A stretch of DNA of 64,000 nt, taken from NCBI RefSeq assembly GCF_900105245.1, contig NZ_FNSZ01000001.1:1736001-1800000 (forward strand), read 5' to 3'. Both the position numbers and the translations under genes were made by a program. Every line of letters begins with the position of its first letter. Within the stretch, counting starts at the first letter, position 1. A model generated the notes under the pieces. The model was not told where the DNA came from, ran no database searches, and saw only the letters and a list, made by a program, of their open reading frames with translations. This DNA comes from Streptomyces sp. 1222.5. GTDB taxonomy: Bacteria > Actinomycetota > Actinomycetes > Streptomycetales > Streptomycetaceae. This document shows positions 56,600 to 64,000 of the stretch, in pieces.

Positions 56600-57014
56600 A
56601 AGGGCCTCCTGTGAAACGAAGGACCCCCTTACACGTCGTGCAGGGAGATCGGTACTCGTCCCCACGGGTTCATGGGGGCGTGATCCTGACCGGGAGACCA
56701 CTCACGCAGTGGGCGAGGTGGTCGGCCGGCGACCGTCCCGGCCGTGCGCGACGGCCCGGTCGGCCGTGCCGCAAGATGTCATGACTCCGGCCCCGGAGTA
56801 AAGGGGTGTGGGAGATATTGCGGAAGATCGACACGGGTGCTAGCTTCCCGCTCGGTCGTGTGTTCCAGCGTCAAGTCCCGGCTGCTGGACGGCATCCCGC
56901 CCGAGGCGAGGTGCTCCGGGTGACGGCCGAACCGCGCGACATGCGTGGGAACCGCAGATCACCGGGGTGCGGCACAGCGCTACCGGGGTCCTTCGACTCC
57001 GGGAGGCTACTGAC
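56600..57014. other. Intergenic region with candidate promoter
   Basis: 415 bp between the leftward DUF3293 gene and the rightward Cys-cluster gene. A palindrome and a promoter for the latter are at 56784-56846. Rightward open frames here lack ribosome sites and protein-like composition, so no gene is called. Confidence 0.6.
56784..56846 (+). promoter_or_regulatory. Promoter with upstream palindrome for the Cys-cluster gene
   Basis: -35 TTGCGG (56818-56823), 17-bp spacer, -10 TAGCTT (56841-56846). A 7-2-7 palindrome ACTCCGG-CC-CCGGAGT at 56784-56799 lies 18 bp upstream of the -35 and could be an activator site. The leader to the ATG at 57015 would be about 160 nt. Confidence 0.45.
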
Positions 57015-57707
57015 ATGCCCGTTCCCTCCGAGACAGCGCCAGACCGCGAAGGCCTTCCGCTCATCGACGTCGTTGCCGCGCGGGCAATGTTCCGCACGGC
57101 CGAGTCGAGCGGCCTCGGCCGGCCGGGGACCGACGAGCTCTTCGACCAGTGGCTCGACGGCTTCTGCGATATCGCCTTCTACCGCAACGGCGACCAACCA
57201 TTGCAGGCACGGGCCGTCGACATTCGCGACGAGGTGCCTGAGTGGCTGAACAACAGCCGTATCGGAAAAGCGCGACTGGAGGCGGTCTACCTCAACCCCG
57301 GCCGGTCCGCACTTTCTCCGAGTCAGGAGCCTGCCCCCGTTTCCACGGAGGTTGAGGCTGCCGAGGACGCCAACCAGGCCGACGAGACGGACACCGTCAC
57401 GTGTTGCTGCATGCCTGGTCTCTGCTGGTGCTGCGAAGCGGACAAAGAGCGCTATGCCAAGGTGGACAACCTTGAGGAGTGGAAGCAGGCTGACGACGAG
57501 TTCCTCCTGGTACTTGTGGACGCCTTCCCCAGAGGGATGGCACAGGACCCGTCCTACGACCTGAGCGGCGAGCTACCACCGGACTTCGACAGACGCTGGC
57601 CCCGAGGTCTCGCCGTTCTCACCGAAGTCGCCCAGAGGAAGCTGGATACGGAAAGATGGGACACGGTCGGGCCCTGGCGTCTCTGGTGGTCCTCCTGCGT
57701 TTTGTGA
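57015..57707 (+). CDS. Hypothetical protein with a dense Cys cluster
   Basis: 230 residues from an ATG with GGGAGG eight bases upstream. Residues ~129-140 read VTCCCMPGLCWCC, five to six Cys within twelve residues, which is rare in a cytosolic Streptomyces protein and suggests metal binding. The flanks are acidic and helical, with no signal peptide. Family not recognised. The first half (FDQWLDGFCDIAFYRNGD) resembles small proteins near Streptomyces effector loci, but I cannot name it. Confidence 0.7.
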   Translation: MPVPSETAPDREGLPLIDVVAARAMFRTAESSGLGRPGTDELFDQWLDGFCDIAFYRNGDQPLQARAVDIRDEVPEWLNNSRIGKARLEAVYLNPGRSALSPSQEPAPVSTEVEAAEDANQADETDTVTCCCMPGLCWCCEADKERYAKVDNLEEWKQADDEFLLVLVDAFPRGMAQDPSYDLSGELPPDFDRRWPRGLAVLTEVAQRKLDTERWDTVGPWRLWWSSCVL

Positions 57708-57792
57708 TGTCAGAGCTCCTCTGAACGGAACCCCGGATGCGGAATCCTCCGGCGATGACGCGGACGGAGAATCAGGCGAGGTCAGCTACTCC

Positions 57793-58047
57793 GTGTCAGT
57801 CGAGAACGACGGTGACGCCCACACCGTCGAGGTTGTCGGGACACGTTGGGGAGATCAGCATGTGATGTACCGCGGACCCGTGTCGGAGCCCAGCGGCATA
57901 TTCGAGGACACCGGAAGTCTGGAAGGGCTGCGGGGCGTACTGGAGCGGGCGACCGAGCAGGTGCGGGTGGCCGGTTACGAGGTCGATGGCGAGTGGACCG
58001 TCAACTGGTCCCGCTGCTACGTCCTTCTGTACCTGGAGCATTACTGA
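57793..58047 (+). CDS. Small hypothetical protein
   Basis: 84 residues from a GTG with no clear ribosome site. The same frame is open and protein-like upstream to about 57709 (acidic, DAESSGDDADGE), but contains no start codon. The real gene may therefore begin earlier by reading through from the preceding gene, with a frameshift or start that I cannot see. It has several Trp/Tyr near the C terminus (TVNWSRCYVLLYLEHY). A terminator follows at 58104. Confidence 0.5.
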   Translation: MSVENDGDAHTVEVVGTRWGDQHVMYRGPVSEPSGIFEDTGSLEGLRGVLERATEQVRVAGYEVDGEWTVNWSRCYVLLYLEHY

Positions 58048-58103
58048 CATCCCTTGGCGTTTCCGCACCGGGCTCAGTGAAGGCTGACCGTCGTACTGTC
58101 CAG

Positions 58104-58143
58104 GGAGAGCGCCCGTACCCTCACGCAGCGTACGGGCCTCTCC
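58104..58143. terminator. Hairpin terminator
   Basis: Stem GGAGAG + GCCCGTAC against GTACGGGC + CTCTCC: 14 bp with one bulged C and an 11-nt loop, 57 bp after the 84-residue gene. Confidence 0.75.
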
Positions 58144-58149
58144 TCTGGT

Positions 58150-58635
58150 GTGCGCCCCCGCGTGCCCCTCACGGTGGCCCTCATGAACGTGACCATGCCC
58201 CACGCATCCACCGCTGTCAGGACGTTCACGCAGCAGCTGTCCTCCACCCGTCGCGGCGCAAGGCTCGCCCGGTTGCTCACGGCTGCGGAGTTGCGGGCCT
58301 GGCAGATGTCACCGTCCGTGGTCGAGCGCTCGGAGCAGATCGTGGCGGAACTGGCAGCCAACGCGGTGCTGCACGGCCGCGTCCAGGGCCGCGACTTCCG
58401 CCTGGCACTCCATCTCGACCTGGTGGCCCGCCTGCTGCGGATCACCGTGACCGATGCGCGGGGTGATCGTCTCCCCTCCCCCGCCTCAGAACTCACCGCG
58501 CCCCCGGACGCGGAGTCGGGCCGTGGCCTGCTCATGGTGACCGCCCTGGCCGACCGCTGGGGCACAGAGCCGTGTCCGCCCGGCGGCAAGACCGTCTGGG
58601 CGGAACTGGTCACGCCGGCCCCGCCCTTGGAGTGA
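58150..58635 (+). CDS. RsbW-like ATP-binding protein (anti-sigma-type HATPase)
   Basis: 161 residues with the small GHKL ATPase fold: the N box ELAANAVLHG near residue 70, DARGDRLP as G1-like, and SGRGLLMVTALADRWG as the lid region. Streptomyces has many such proteins; some phosphorylate anti-sigma antagonists. The start may be this GTG or an ATG at 58183. No partner anti-antisigma gene is adjacent, but a giant sigma-like protein lies in the same island, so a link is conceivable and untested. Confidence 0.85.
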   Translation: MRPRVPLTVALMNVTMPHASTAVRTFTQQLSSTRRGARLARLLTAAELRAWQMSPSVVERSEQIVAELAANAVLHGRVQGRDFRLALHLDLVARLLRITVTDARGDRLPSPASELTAPPDAESGRGLLMVTALADRWGTEPCPPGGKTVWAELVTPAPPLE

Positions 58636-58738
58636 ATCGCCTTGTCGCGATGCCGCTGTGCCGCAACGAATCCTTGTGCGATAGAAAAGACGTCCAACTG
58701 GCCCGCCCCGTCGGGCCGTACGTCAGGGGGAGATGCGT

Positions 58739-60379
58739 GTGGGGCTGCCACCGGACCTGAAGGTCATCGCCGAAGGCATGATCAAGGCGTCCATGGGCAT
58801 GGTGGGCACGGTGATGGTCGGCACCCGCGACACCGCCATCGCGCTCTTCCATGAGCTGGACCGACAGCATGGAATGGCGGGGGACGACGACGCCGGGCGG
58901 GCGTTCGCGAAGGTGTACAAGCCGGCGGCGGCCACCACGCTCGACAAGATGGGCTTCAGCGCCTATGTGATGGGCGAGACCGGCAAGGGGCTGATGCGCA
59001 ACGCCCGCGAGTTCATGGCTCATGAGAGCCACATCGCCTCGGCGATCCTAGGAAAGCAGGTCGACCTGACGGCCGGCATGGGCGACCCCGGTGAGGACTG
59101 CACGGAGAGCTTCCTGGGCCTCGGGCAGGAACTGCCGGAGGTCGTCGGCGACACTGCCTGGTACGACCAGTACGCTCCCGCCGGCATGAGCGACCGCTTC
59201 CGCGGGTCACCGGAGAAGCTCCGTGACGTCGCCGGCTCCTGGCGGGCGGGCGGCAAGATGATGCTGCGCTTCCTGCACGACGCGCAGGCTTACGCGCACA
59301 CCGCGGACAAGGCCCACTCGGGAGAGGCCGCGGATGCCTTCCGGCGCTACTTCGCGGACTTCGTCGGCTTCGCCGAACCACCGGACCAGGCACAGCAGGA
59401 CGAGACCCTGGTGGGCAACCTCGTGGCCGCCTGCAACCAGCTCGCCAAGGCGTGCGACCAGTACGCCGACCACGTCGAGGCGGCCAAGCGGAAGATCATC
59501 CAGGACCGGACGGACCTCTTCCACGTCGACATGCCCTGGGACCAGCCGATGTTCGGCGGCAACGGCGACGACGGCGGACTGCTGGACGCCGTACTCGACG
59601 ACGTGTGGATCCACCGCCTCGGCAACGTCGCCCACGCCCTCGACGAGTCCCAGGGCCGCGTCAAGCTCCCGCATGGCTCGGACGACCCGCCCGGGCTGCC
59701 CTTCCCGCCCCTGCTGCCGGTGCCGGTGCCCGGCGGTGTGCCGGTACCGGTCACCCTCGCCTCGTTCCGAGGACAGCCACCAGGGCTCGTGCCGATGGCG
59801 AGCAGGGTCGACCCGTCCATACCCGCGCAGGACCCCATCCCCCCGGAGCCCGGCACCACCCGTCTGCTCACGCCTGCCGAGCAGCAGCACTTCCGGACCT
59901 GGCTCAACTCGCTGAACACGGGCGGCTTCGCCGGAGGCGGTGGCGCCACGAATCCGAACAACGCCTACCAGCTGCGCGTGGCGGGATACCCGGAGCGCGA
60001 GGTTCCCCTCGTCGGGCATCAGCGTGGTCTCATGGTCGACGGCATACGTCCGGCGGACGGTTACCTGGTGGAGGCCAAGCACGTGCAGGACCCGAACTGC
60101 AAGAAGCGCAGCTTCCGCAGCATCGAACGTGTCAACGAAACGCTGGCCAAGCCGGTGAAGGTGGACGACAAGGGCAAGCTGAAGTTCGACCCGATGATCG
60201 ACGGCATGTACGGCGGTGACGAGCGGGAGCTGCGCCGATACAAGAACGCGATGGCCAACCCGGCCAACTCGGAGATCCGCGGACTTGAGATCGTGACGAA
60301 CGGCAAGGACAACGCCGCCTACTGGGAGTCGATGATCGCCATGAACGGTGTCAGCGGTTCCGCACGGTACGTACCCTGA
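58739..60379 (+). CDS. Polymorphic toxin with WXG-like N terminus and nuclease-like C terminus
   Basis: 546 residues. The start is GTG (58739) because GGGGGAG lies six bases before it but directly abuts the upstream ATG. The N-terminal ~250 residues are helical with a WXG/ESAT-6-like hairpin (SWRAGGKMMLRFLHDAQAY) and likely deliver the protein. A Pro-rich linker follows, then a ~150-residue C-terminal toxin with a restriction-endonuclease fold: LMVDGIRPADGYLVEAKHV gives the D...E-x-K site near residues 430-450. Delivery route (type VII-like) is inferred. The next gene is the probable immunity protein. Confidence 0.85.
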   Translation: MGLPPDLKVIAEGMIKASMGMVGTVMVGTRDTAIALFHELDRQHGMAGDDDAGRAFAKVYKPAAATTLDKMGFSAYVMGETGKGLMRNAREFMAHESHIASAILGKQVDLTAGMGDPGEDCTESFLGLGQELPEVVGDTAWYDQYAPAGMSDRFRGSPEKLRDVAGSWRAGGKMMLRFLHDAQAYAHTADKAHSGEAADAFRRYFADFVGFAEPPDQAQQDETLVGNLVAACNQLAKACDQYADHVEAAKRKIIQDRTDLFHVDMPWDQPMFGGNGDDGGLLDAVLDDVWIHRLGNVAHALDESQGRVKLPHGSDDPPGLPFPPLLPVPVPGGVPVPVTLASFRGQPPGLVPMASRVDPSIPAQDPIPPEPGTTRLLTPAEQQHFRTWLNSLNTGGFAGGGGATNPNNAYQLRVAGYPEREVPLVGHQRGLMVDGIRPADGYLVEAKHVQDPNCKKRSFRSIERVNETLAKPVKVDDKGKLKFDPMIDGMYGGDERELRRYKNAMANPANSEIRGLEIVTNGKDNAAYWESMIAMNGVSGSARYVP

Positions 60380-60394
60380 GAGTGAAGGACTTCT

Positions 60395-60850
60395 GTGACA
60401 ACCGAGTACCACCAGCGGTCGAACTTCGTCTTCGCTCCGCCCACGGACAACCCAGCAGCGTGGCAGGCGAGCCTGGAAACCTTCCGTGACGCGTTGGAAC
60501 GGGACTTCCCCGGCGCCTTCCTGGAGGCGAACACCTCCGCCCTGCGCGACTTGCCGGTCCTGGACTTCGAGATCCAGGTGGCTCCGGACGTCTACGTCAC
60601 CGGTACGTCGGCGATGCCTACCGTGGACTACGCCTACATCAGCGTCATCGAGGCGACGCCGGACGAAGCGGCCGCCTTCGCCGTGTGGCTCCGAGACTCG
60701 TACGTCCCCTCGCCCGCCAGTGTGTGTTTCATGAGCAGCTTCGTGATGGAGAACGGCGACGAGATGTCGTGGCGCCTGCCGGCGACAGGAGACGCCACGG
60801 GCATCGCCGCCGTGATGCGCGAGCACCTGGCGGCGGCCGGAGGCGAGTGA
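60395..60850 (+). CDS. Probable immunity protein for the adjacent toxin
   Basis: 151 residues, GTG start with GAAGGA ~10 bases upstream and 15 bp after the toxin stop. It is acidic with no signal peptide or membrane helix, which fits cytosolic neutralisation of a DNase-like toxin. It resembles the small alpha/beta immunity proteins of polymorphic toxin loci (DFEIQVAPDVYVTGTSAMP). The role rests on position and size. Confidence 0.7.
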   Translation: MTTEYHQRSNFVFAPPTDNPAAWQASLETFRDALERDFPGAFLEANTSALRDLPVLDFEIQVAPDVYVTGTSAMPTVDYAYISVIEATPDEAAAFAVWLRDSYVPSPASVCFMSSFVMENGDEMSWRLPATGDATGIAAVMREHLAAAGGE

Positions 60851-61139
60851 CCAGCCCCCTGCGGCGGGTGTGGCGCCTCAGCCGGTCACCGGCTCCAGCG
60901 GTAGCTCTCGACGCTCAGGGCGGCCCGGTCTCCGATGGTCGGCAGACGCGAGGACGGCATGCCGACCACGAGAGCCGGACGTGACCTGACTGCTCGACGG
61001 GCGCGGAGATCTCACGCCGGTTGCCCTGTCCGGCTCCGCCCACGTCCCGTCGTCCTCCAGCCCCGCTCTCGCCAGCAGCACCGACAGCGCTGCGGGCTTC
61101 ACCTTCTGCACCGACCTCACCTGGCCGAGCCCCAGTTCT
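60851..61139. other. Region with possible decayed coding sequence
   Basis: 289 bp with no intact gene. On the minus strand one frame reads a protein-like C terminus (PALVVGMPSSRLPTIGD then SVESYRWSR) ending at a stop near 60890, and a second frame reads VKPAALSVLLARAGLEDDGTW, but they are not joined and have no start. This suggests a frameshifted or fragmentary gene. Confidence 0.35.
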
Positions 61140-61469
61140 TCACGGGCTGACCGGCCGGTCGTGCAAGGCATCCGTCGCCTCCGGCAGCAGGGTCACCTCG
61201 ACCCGGTACGAGAACTCCGGATCCTCGGGATCCTCGTACGGTTCCTTGTCGATCTCGGCCAGCGCCGCCACGGCTGACTCCGGCTGACTGAAGTAGAACC
61301 ACAGACGGTCTCCTGGGCTCATACGGTTGCGCCGGCTGAGCCAGAGGTCGAGTTCGGGTTCTTCATGGGCAAGTCGGCGGATGGTCCCCTTGGTCGATGG
61401 TTCGCCGTCCAGGGTGTCCTTGTTCGGGTTGAGGATGTAGATCCAGTCCTCCACGGCTTCCCCCATCAC
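61140..61469 (-). CDS. PUA/EVE-like small protein
   Basis: 109 residues. It begins with DWIYILNPNKDTL and has WLSRRNRMSPGDRLWFYFSQ, the layout of small PUA/EVE-type domains that bind modified nucleic acids. A similar element is inside the neighbouring McrB. Start GTG 61469 or ATG 61466. It is divergent from mcrB with ~130 bp between starts. The assignment to the fold is by pattern, not alignment. Confidence 0.65.
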   Translation of the reverse strand: MMGEAVEDWIYILNPNKDTLDGEPSTKGTIRRLAHEEPELDLWLSRRNRMSPGDRLWFYFSQPESAVAALAEIDKEPYEDPEDPEFSYRVEVTLLPEATDALHDRPVSP

Positions 61470-61602
61470 CTGTGTCGCTGCGCTCCGCGCGTAGCGAGCT
61501 GGAGCTGCCCCTGCCGGTCCATGGTGTCAGCCCACAGAGCCGTTCGCAGACGAACCATCGACCTCCGGCTGCGGGATCAACGTCTTCCGGCATCATGGCG
61601 GC

Positions 61603-63708
61603 ATGACAGGTGGGGTGGACGTGAGCACGGCGGCATTTCGGTTCGACCGGACGGCCGTAGCGGAGAGGGAGTCTGCTGCCGAGGTGGAGCGCAAGCGGGT
61701 TCTGTCCCAGTTCCCGCTGGAGGGATGGAAGACGCTACCGCTCGAGCGCTATGCCCTCGGGCAGTCGGCTCCCGCCGGATCGGAACCGACGTACTGCCGC
61801 CTGCTCGAGTTCCTCACTCCGGACCTGGGCAGCATCAAGGGCGGCAGCGCCGCGAAGCACATCATGTTCCTCCACAACTCGGGCGAGTGGCGCCTGGCGG
61901 CTCCGCTACGGAAGGCTGAGCCGCGAGATGCGTGGGAGGAGCTTCGGGGGCAGTTCGTCGCAGCCTTCGACGCGGTCGCCGCTGGGGACTTCGAAGCCGT
62001 GGACGAACTCTCCGCGCTGCGGTTCGGTCCGGCGCTGGTGACCAAGTCGCTGGCCGTCTACTTCCCCGAACACTTCCTGCCCGTCTACTCCACCGAACAC
62101 CTGCGGCGGTTCCTGATCCTGCTCGGCGGCACGGCGGAAGCCGATGCGCCTGCCTGGCGCAGCAATCGCAGGCTCCTCGAACTCATCCGGTCGCGCACCG
62201 AGTTCGAGGGCTGGAGCAGGCACGAAGTGATGACGTTCCTCTACCAGGACTTCGACCCACGTCCCCGGCAACGCACGATCTGGAAAATCGCTCCTGGCGA
62301 GCGCGGGCGGCTCTGGGGCGAGTGCCGCGACGGCGACTTCATCTGCGTGGGCTGGGACGAACTGGGTGACCTGGGCCAGTACCGGAGCGACACAGAACTC
62401 AAGGACGCCCTTGACAGGGGATATCCCGGCGGCAGCGGCGGCAGTCTGAACACGGCACGCCGCCTCCTCGCCTTCCGGGATCTGGAGCCGGGCGACCGGA
62501 TCGTCGCCAACCGCGGGCTCGACGAGATCCTGGCCACCGGCACTGTCACCGCGAGCTACCAGTTCCTTCCGGATCGACCGGAGTACCAGCACATCGTCCC
62601 GGTGAAGTGGGACCTATCCCACGCACAGAGACTGCCCAAGCCCCAGCGCGGTTGGCGGTCCACCTTCGCCAGGGTCGACCCGGCCACCTTCGCCAGGTTC
62701 ACCATGCGGCCATCCGGCATCGCTCGGGACGCCCGTCCGGTGGTGTCGAGCACGCCCGTCGACCTGCCCGACGACGTGCAGGCGGTCATGAACGCCCTCG
62801 ATCGCAAGGGCCAGGTCATCCTGCACGGACCGCCCGGCACCGGCAAGACGCGGCTCGCCCTCGGTGCCGCGCTCGCCCTGGCCGGCCGCGCGGACGTACT
62901 CGACGGTTCGGAGCCGGAGCGACGTACTCGGGCGCAGGCCGAGGTGCTGAGCGGTGACCGGGTCCGGCTGGTCACCTTCCATCCCTCGTACGGATACGAG
63001 GACTTCGTCGAAGGCTTCAAGCCCGACCTCGACGCAAAGAGTTCCGGGCTCACCCTCGCCCTCGCGGACGGCTTGTTCCACTCGCTCTGCAAACGCGCCG
63101 CCGGCCATCCCGACCAGACCTTCCTCCTGATCATCGACGAGATCAACCGGGGCGACCTGCCGAGGATCTTCGGTGAGCTGATCACGCTCCTCGAACTCGA
63201 CAAACGGAACCTGTCTGTCGACCTGCCGGTCAGCAAGCGCAGCTTCTCCGTGCCGCCGAACGTCCGGATCATCGGCACGATGAACACGGCCGACCGGAGC
63301 ATCAGCCATCTGGACGCCGCGGTACGCCGCCGCTTCGCCTTCCTGTCCGTGGGTCCCGACCCGGACGCCGTGTCGGGAACGGTCGGCCCGCTCGACCTGG
63401 CGGCCTTCTTCGAGTCTCTCAACAGCCGCATCGCCCACCACCTGGACGCCGACCACCAGATCGGGCACGCCTACCTGATGCGCGACGGAGAGCCGATCGC
63501 CACCGAGGAGGACCTGGCGGCCGCCTTCCACCACGAGGTGGTGCCCCTCCTGGAGGACTACTGTCTCGGCCGCGCGGACCTGCTCCACCGCGTCCTCGGT
63601 GTCCTGGTCGACCAGGACACCGGGCGGCCCGTGCTCATGTCTCCTCAGGACCTCGCCGATGCGCTGGCCACCGAATTCACCAGCGACACGACGGGCCCTG
63701 ATGCCTGA
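61603..63708 (+). CDS. mcrB: McrB-type GTPase of a modification-dependent restriction system, with EVE-like domain
   Basis: 701 residues. The N-terminal ~215 residues are an unrecognised helical domain (YFPEHFLPVYSTEHLRRFL). Residues ~225-365 resemble an EVE/PUA modified-base reader (TIWKIAPGERGRLW, DFICVGWDELGDL). The McrB AAA+ core follows: GPPGTGKT near 408, IIDEINRGDLPRIFGE near 508 and the family signature GTMNTADRSI near 558. McrB uses GTP to power the McrC nuclease against DNA with modified cytosines or other bases. Its stop overlaps the McrC start by eight bases. Start ATG 61603 or GTG 61621. Confidence 0.92.
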   Translation: MTGGVDVSTAAFRFDRTAVAERESAAEVERKRVLSQFPLEGWKTLPLERYALGQSAPAGSEPTYCRLLEFLTPDLGSIKGGSAAKHIMFLHNSGEWRLAAPLRKAEPRDAWEELRGQFVAAFDAVAAGDFEAVDELSALRFGPALVTKSLAVYFPEHFLPVYSTEHLRRFLILLGGTAEADAPAWRSNRRLLELIRSRTEFEGWSRHEVMTFLYQDFDPRPRQRTIWKIAPGERGRLWGECRDGDFICVGWDELGDLGQYRSDTELKDALDRGYPGGSGGSLNTARRLLAFRDLEPGDRIVANRGLDEILATGTVTASYQFLPDRPEYQHIVPVKWDLSHAQRLPKPQRGWRSTFARVDPATFARFTMRPSGIARDARPVVSSTPVDLPDDVQAVMNALDRKGQVILHGPPGTGKTRLALGAALALAGRADVLDGSEPERRTRAQAEVLSGDRVRLVTFHPSYGYEDFVEGFKPDLDAKSSGLTLALADGLFHSLCKRAAGHPDQTFLLIIDEINRGDLPRIFGELITLLELDKRNLSVDLPVSKRSFSVPPNVRIIGTMNTADRSISHLDAAVRRRFAFLSVGPDPDAVSGTVGPLDLAAFFESLNSRIAHHLDADHQIGHAYLMRDGEPIATEEDLAAAFHHEVVPLLEDYCLGRADLLHRVLGVLVDQDTGRPVLMSPQDLADALATEFTSDTTGPDA

Positions 63709-64000
63709 CCGCCGCCCAGAGGTCCGGCTCGGCGAGTACGAGTCCGCCGAGCTGGCCTCCGACCAGCTCACCGCCCGTGATCTCGACCGGCTCTACGCCC
63801 TGCAGGCACGAGGCTGTCTGACCCTGACCACAGCCCGAGCGGGTTGGCGGCTCAAGGCCGACGCCACCGTCGGCGTAGTGACCCTGGACCGGGTACGGCT
63901 GGTCATCAAACCGAAGTTCGCGATCCCGGGCGAGCAGCTCATGGCGTGGCTCGCCTACGCGCTCCACACCACCGTCCCGACGGCGGCCAGGCGCTGGTCC
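63701..64000 (+). CDS. mcrC: McrC nuclease subunit, N-terminal part (cut by window)
   Basis: The ATG at 63701 lies within the last codons of mcrB (8-bp overlap). 100 codons are visible: MPDRRPEVRLGEYES, LTLTTARAGWRLKADATVGV and VRLVIKPKFAIPGEQLMAWL, the N-terminal McrC pattern. The PD-(D/E)xK nuclease domain should follow outside the window. Confidence 0.88.
   Translation, partial: MPDRRPEVRLGEYESAELASDQLTARDLDRLYALQARGCLTLTTARAGWRLKADATVGVVTLDRVRLVIKPKFAIPGEQLMAWLAYALHTTVPTAARRWS

Noticed and set aside
51254-58739. Integrated phage or conjugative element
   Set aside because: Composition shifts occur, but there is no integrase, relaxase, portal, capsid or obvious attachment-site repeat.

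Overview
The window is very G+C-rich, with Streptomyces-type codon use and tightly packed genes. Gene content and order point to a Streptomyces chromosome. From memory, the left half matches the S. coelicolor SCO6663-SCO6650 neighbourhood: the second pentose-phosphate operon, then a GTP cyclohydrolase II cluster. In S. coelicolor the Pgl phage-resistance genes lie a little further along, so the right half probably occupies the same defence hotspot with different cargo. This synteny is recalled, not computed.

Layout. (1) 1-1362: 3' part of a secreted GH16 beta-glucanase with a CBM6. (2) 1480-11460: an AraC-type regulator divergent from tkt-tal-zwf-opcA-pgi-gnd and a histidine phosphatase, a complete oxidative plus non-oxidative pentose-phosphate operon. 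(3) 11461-18565: accessory genes, including three TetR regulators, two of which have striking self-operator arrays, a 3-hydroxyisobutyrate-dehydrogenase-like enzyme, an F420/FMN split-barrel protein, an MFS exporter and a beta-lactamase-fold hydrolase. (4) 18706-26122: a small biosynthetic cluster with a GTP cyclohydrolase II carrying the Tyr-to-Met change of FAPy-forming enzymes, a creatininase/ArfB-like hydrolase, a divergent PTPS, a methyltransferase, a glycosyltransferase, a flippase-like membrane protein, an MDR dehydrogenase and a CDP-alcohol phosphatidyltransferase. It ends at a perfect 21-bp terminator stem. (5) 26289-27692: a YcnI copper protein and a His/Met-rich membrane protein.

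(6) 27766-54616 is the core of a defence island and the most interesting part. A leftward operon encodes a DrmA-like helicase, a DrmB-like DUF1998 protein and a small SF1 helicase. Just upstream on the same strand lies a 1247-residue protein with a complete sigma-70 core, two copies of an unrecognised ~120-residue repeat and a long C-terminal coiled coil. Divergent from it, a rightward operon encodes a Ser/Thr kinase fused to a DUF1998-type SF2 helicase (~2100 residues), a DrmD-like SNF2 helicase, a DrmMI-like DNA methyltransferase and a small low-G+C membrane-anchored helical protein. A CoiA-like protein with a triple repeat, coupled to a collagen-like membrane protein, follows. The locus looks like a DISARM relative, but it has a kinase and a sigma factor and lacks a visible DrmC phospholipase-D nuclease.

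(7) 54641-64000: a DUF397/Scr1-type regulator pair, small unknown genes, an anti-sigma-type ATPase, a polymorphic toxin with a nuclease-like C terminus and its probable immunity protein, a PUA/EVE-like small protein, and McrB (with an internal EVE-like domain) followed by the start of McrC, cut by the window edge.

The working model for the island is that the helicases and methyltransferase recognise and process unmodified foreign DNA, the kinase senses or switches the complex, the sigma-like protein couples it to transcription, and McrBC and the toxin add further layers. That model is inference.
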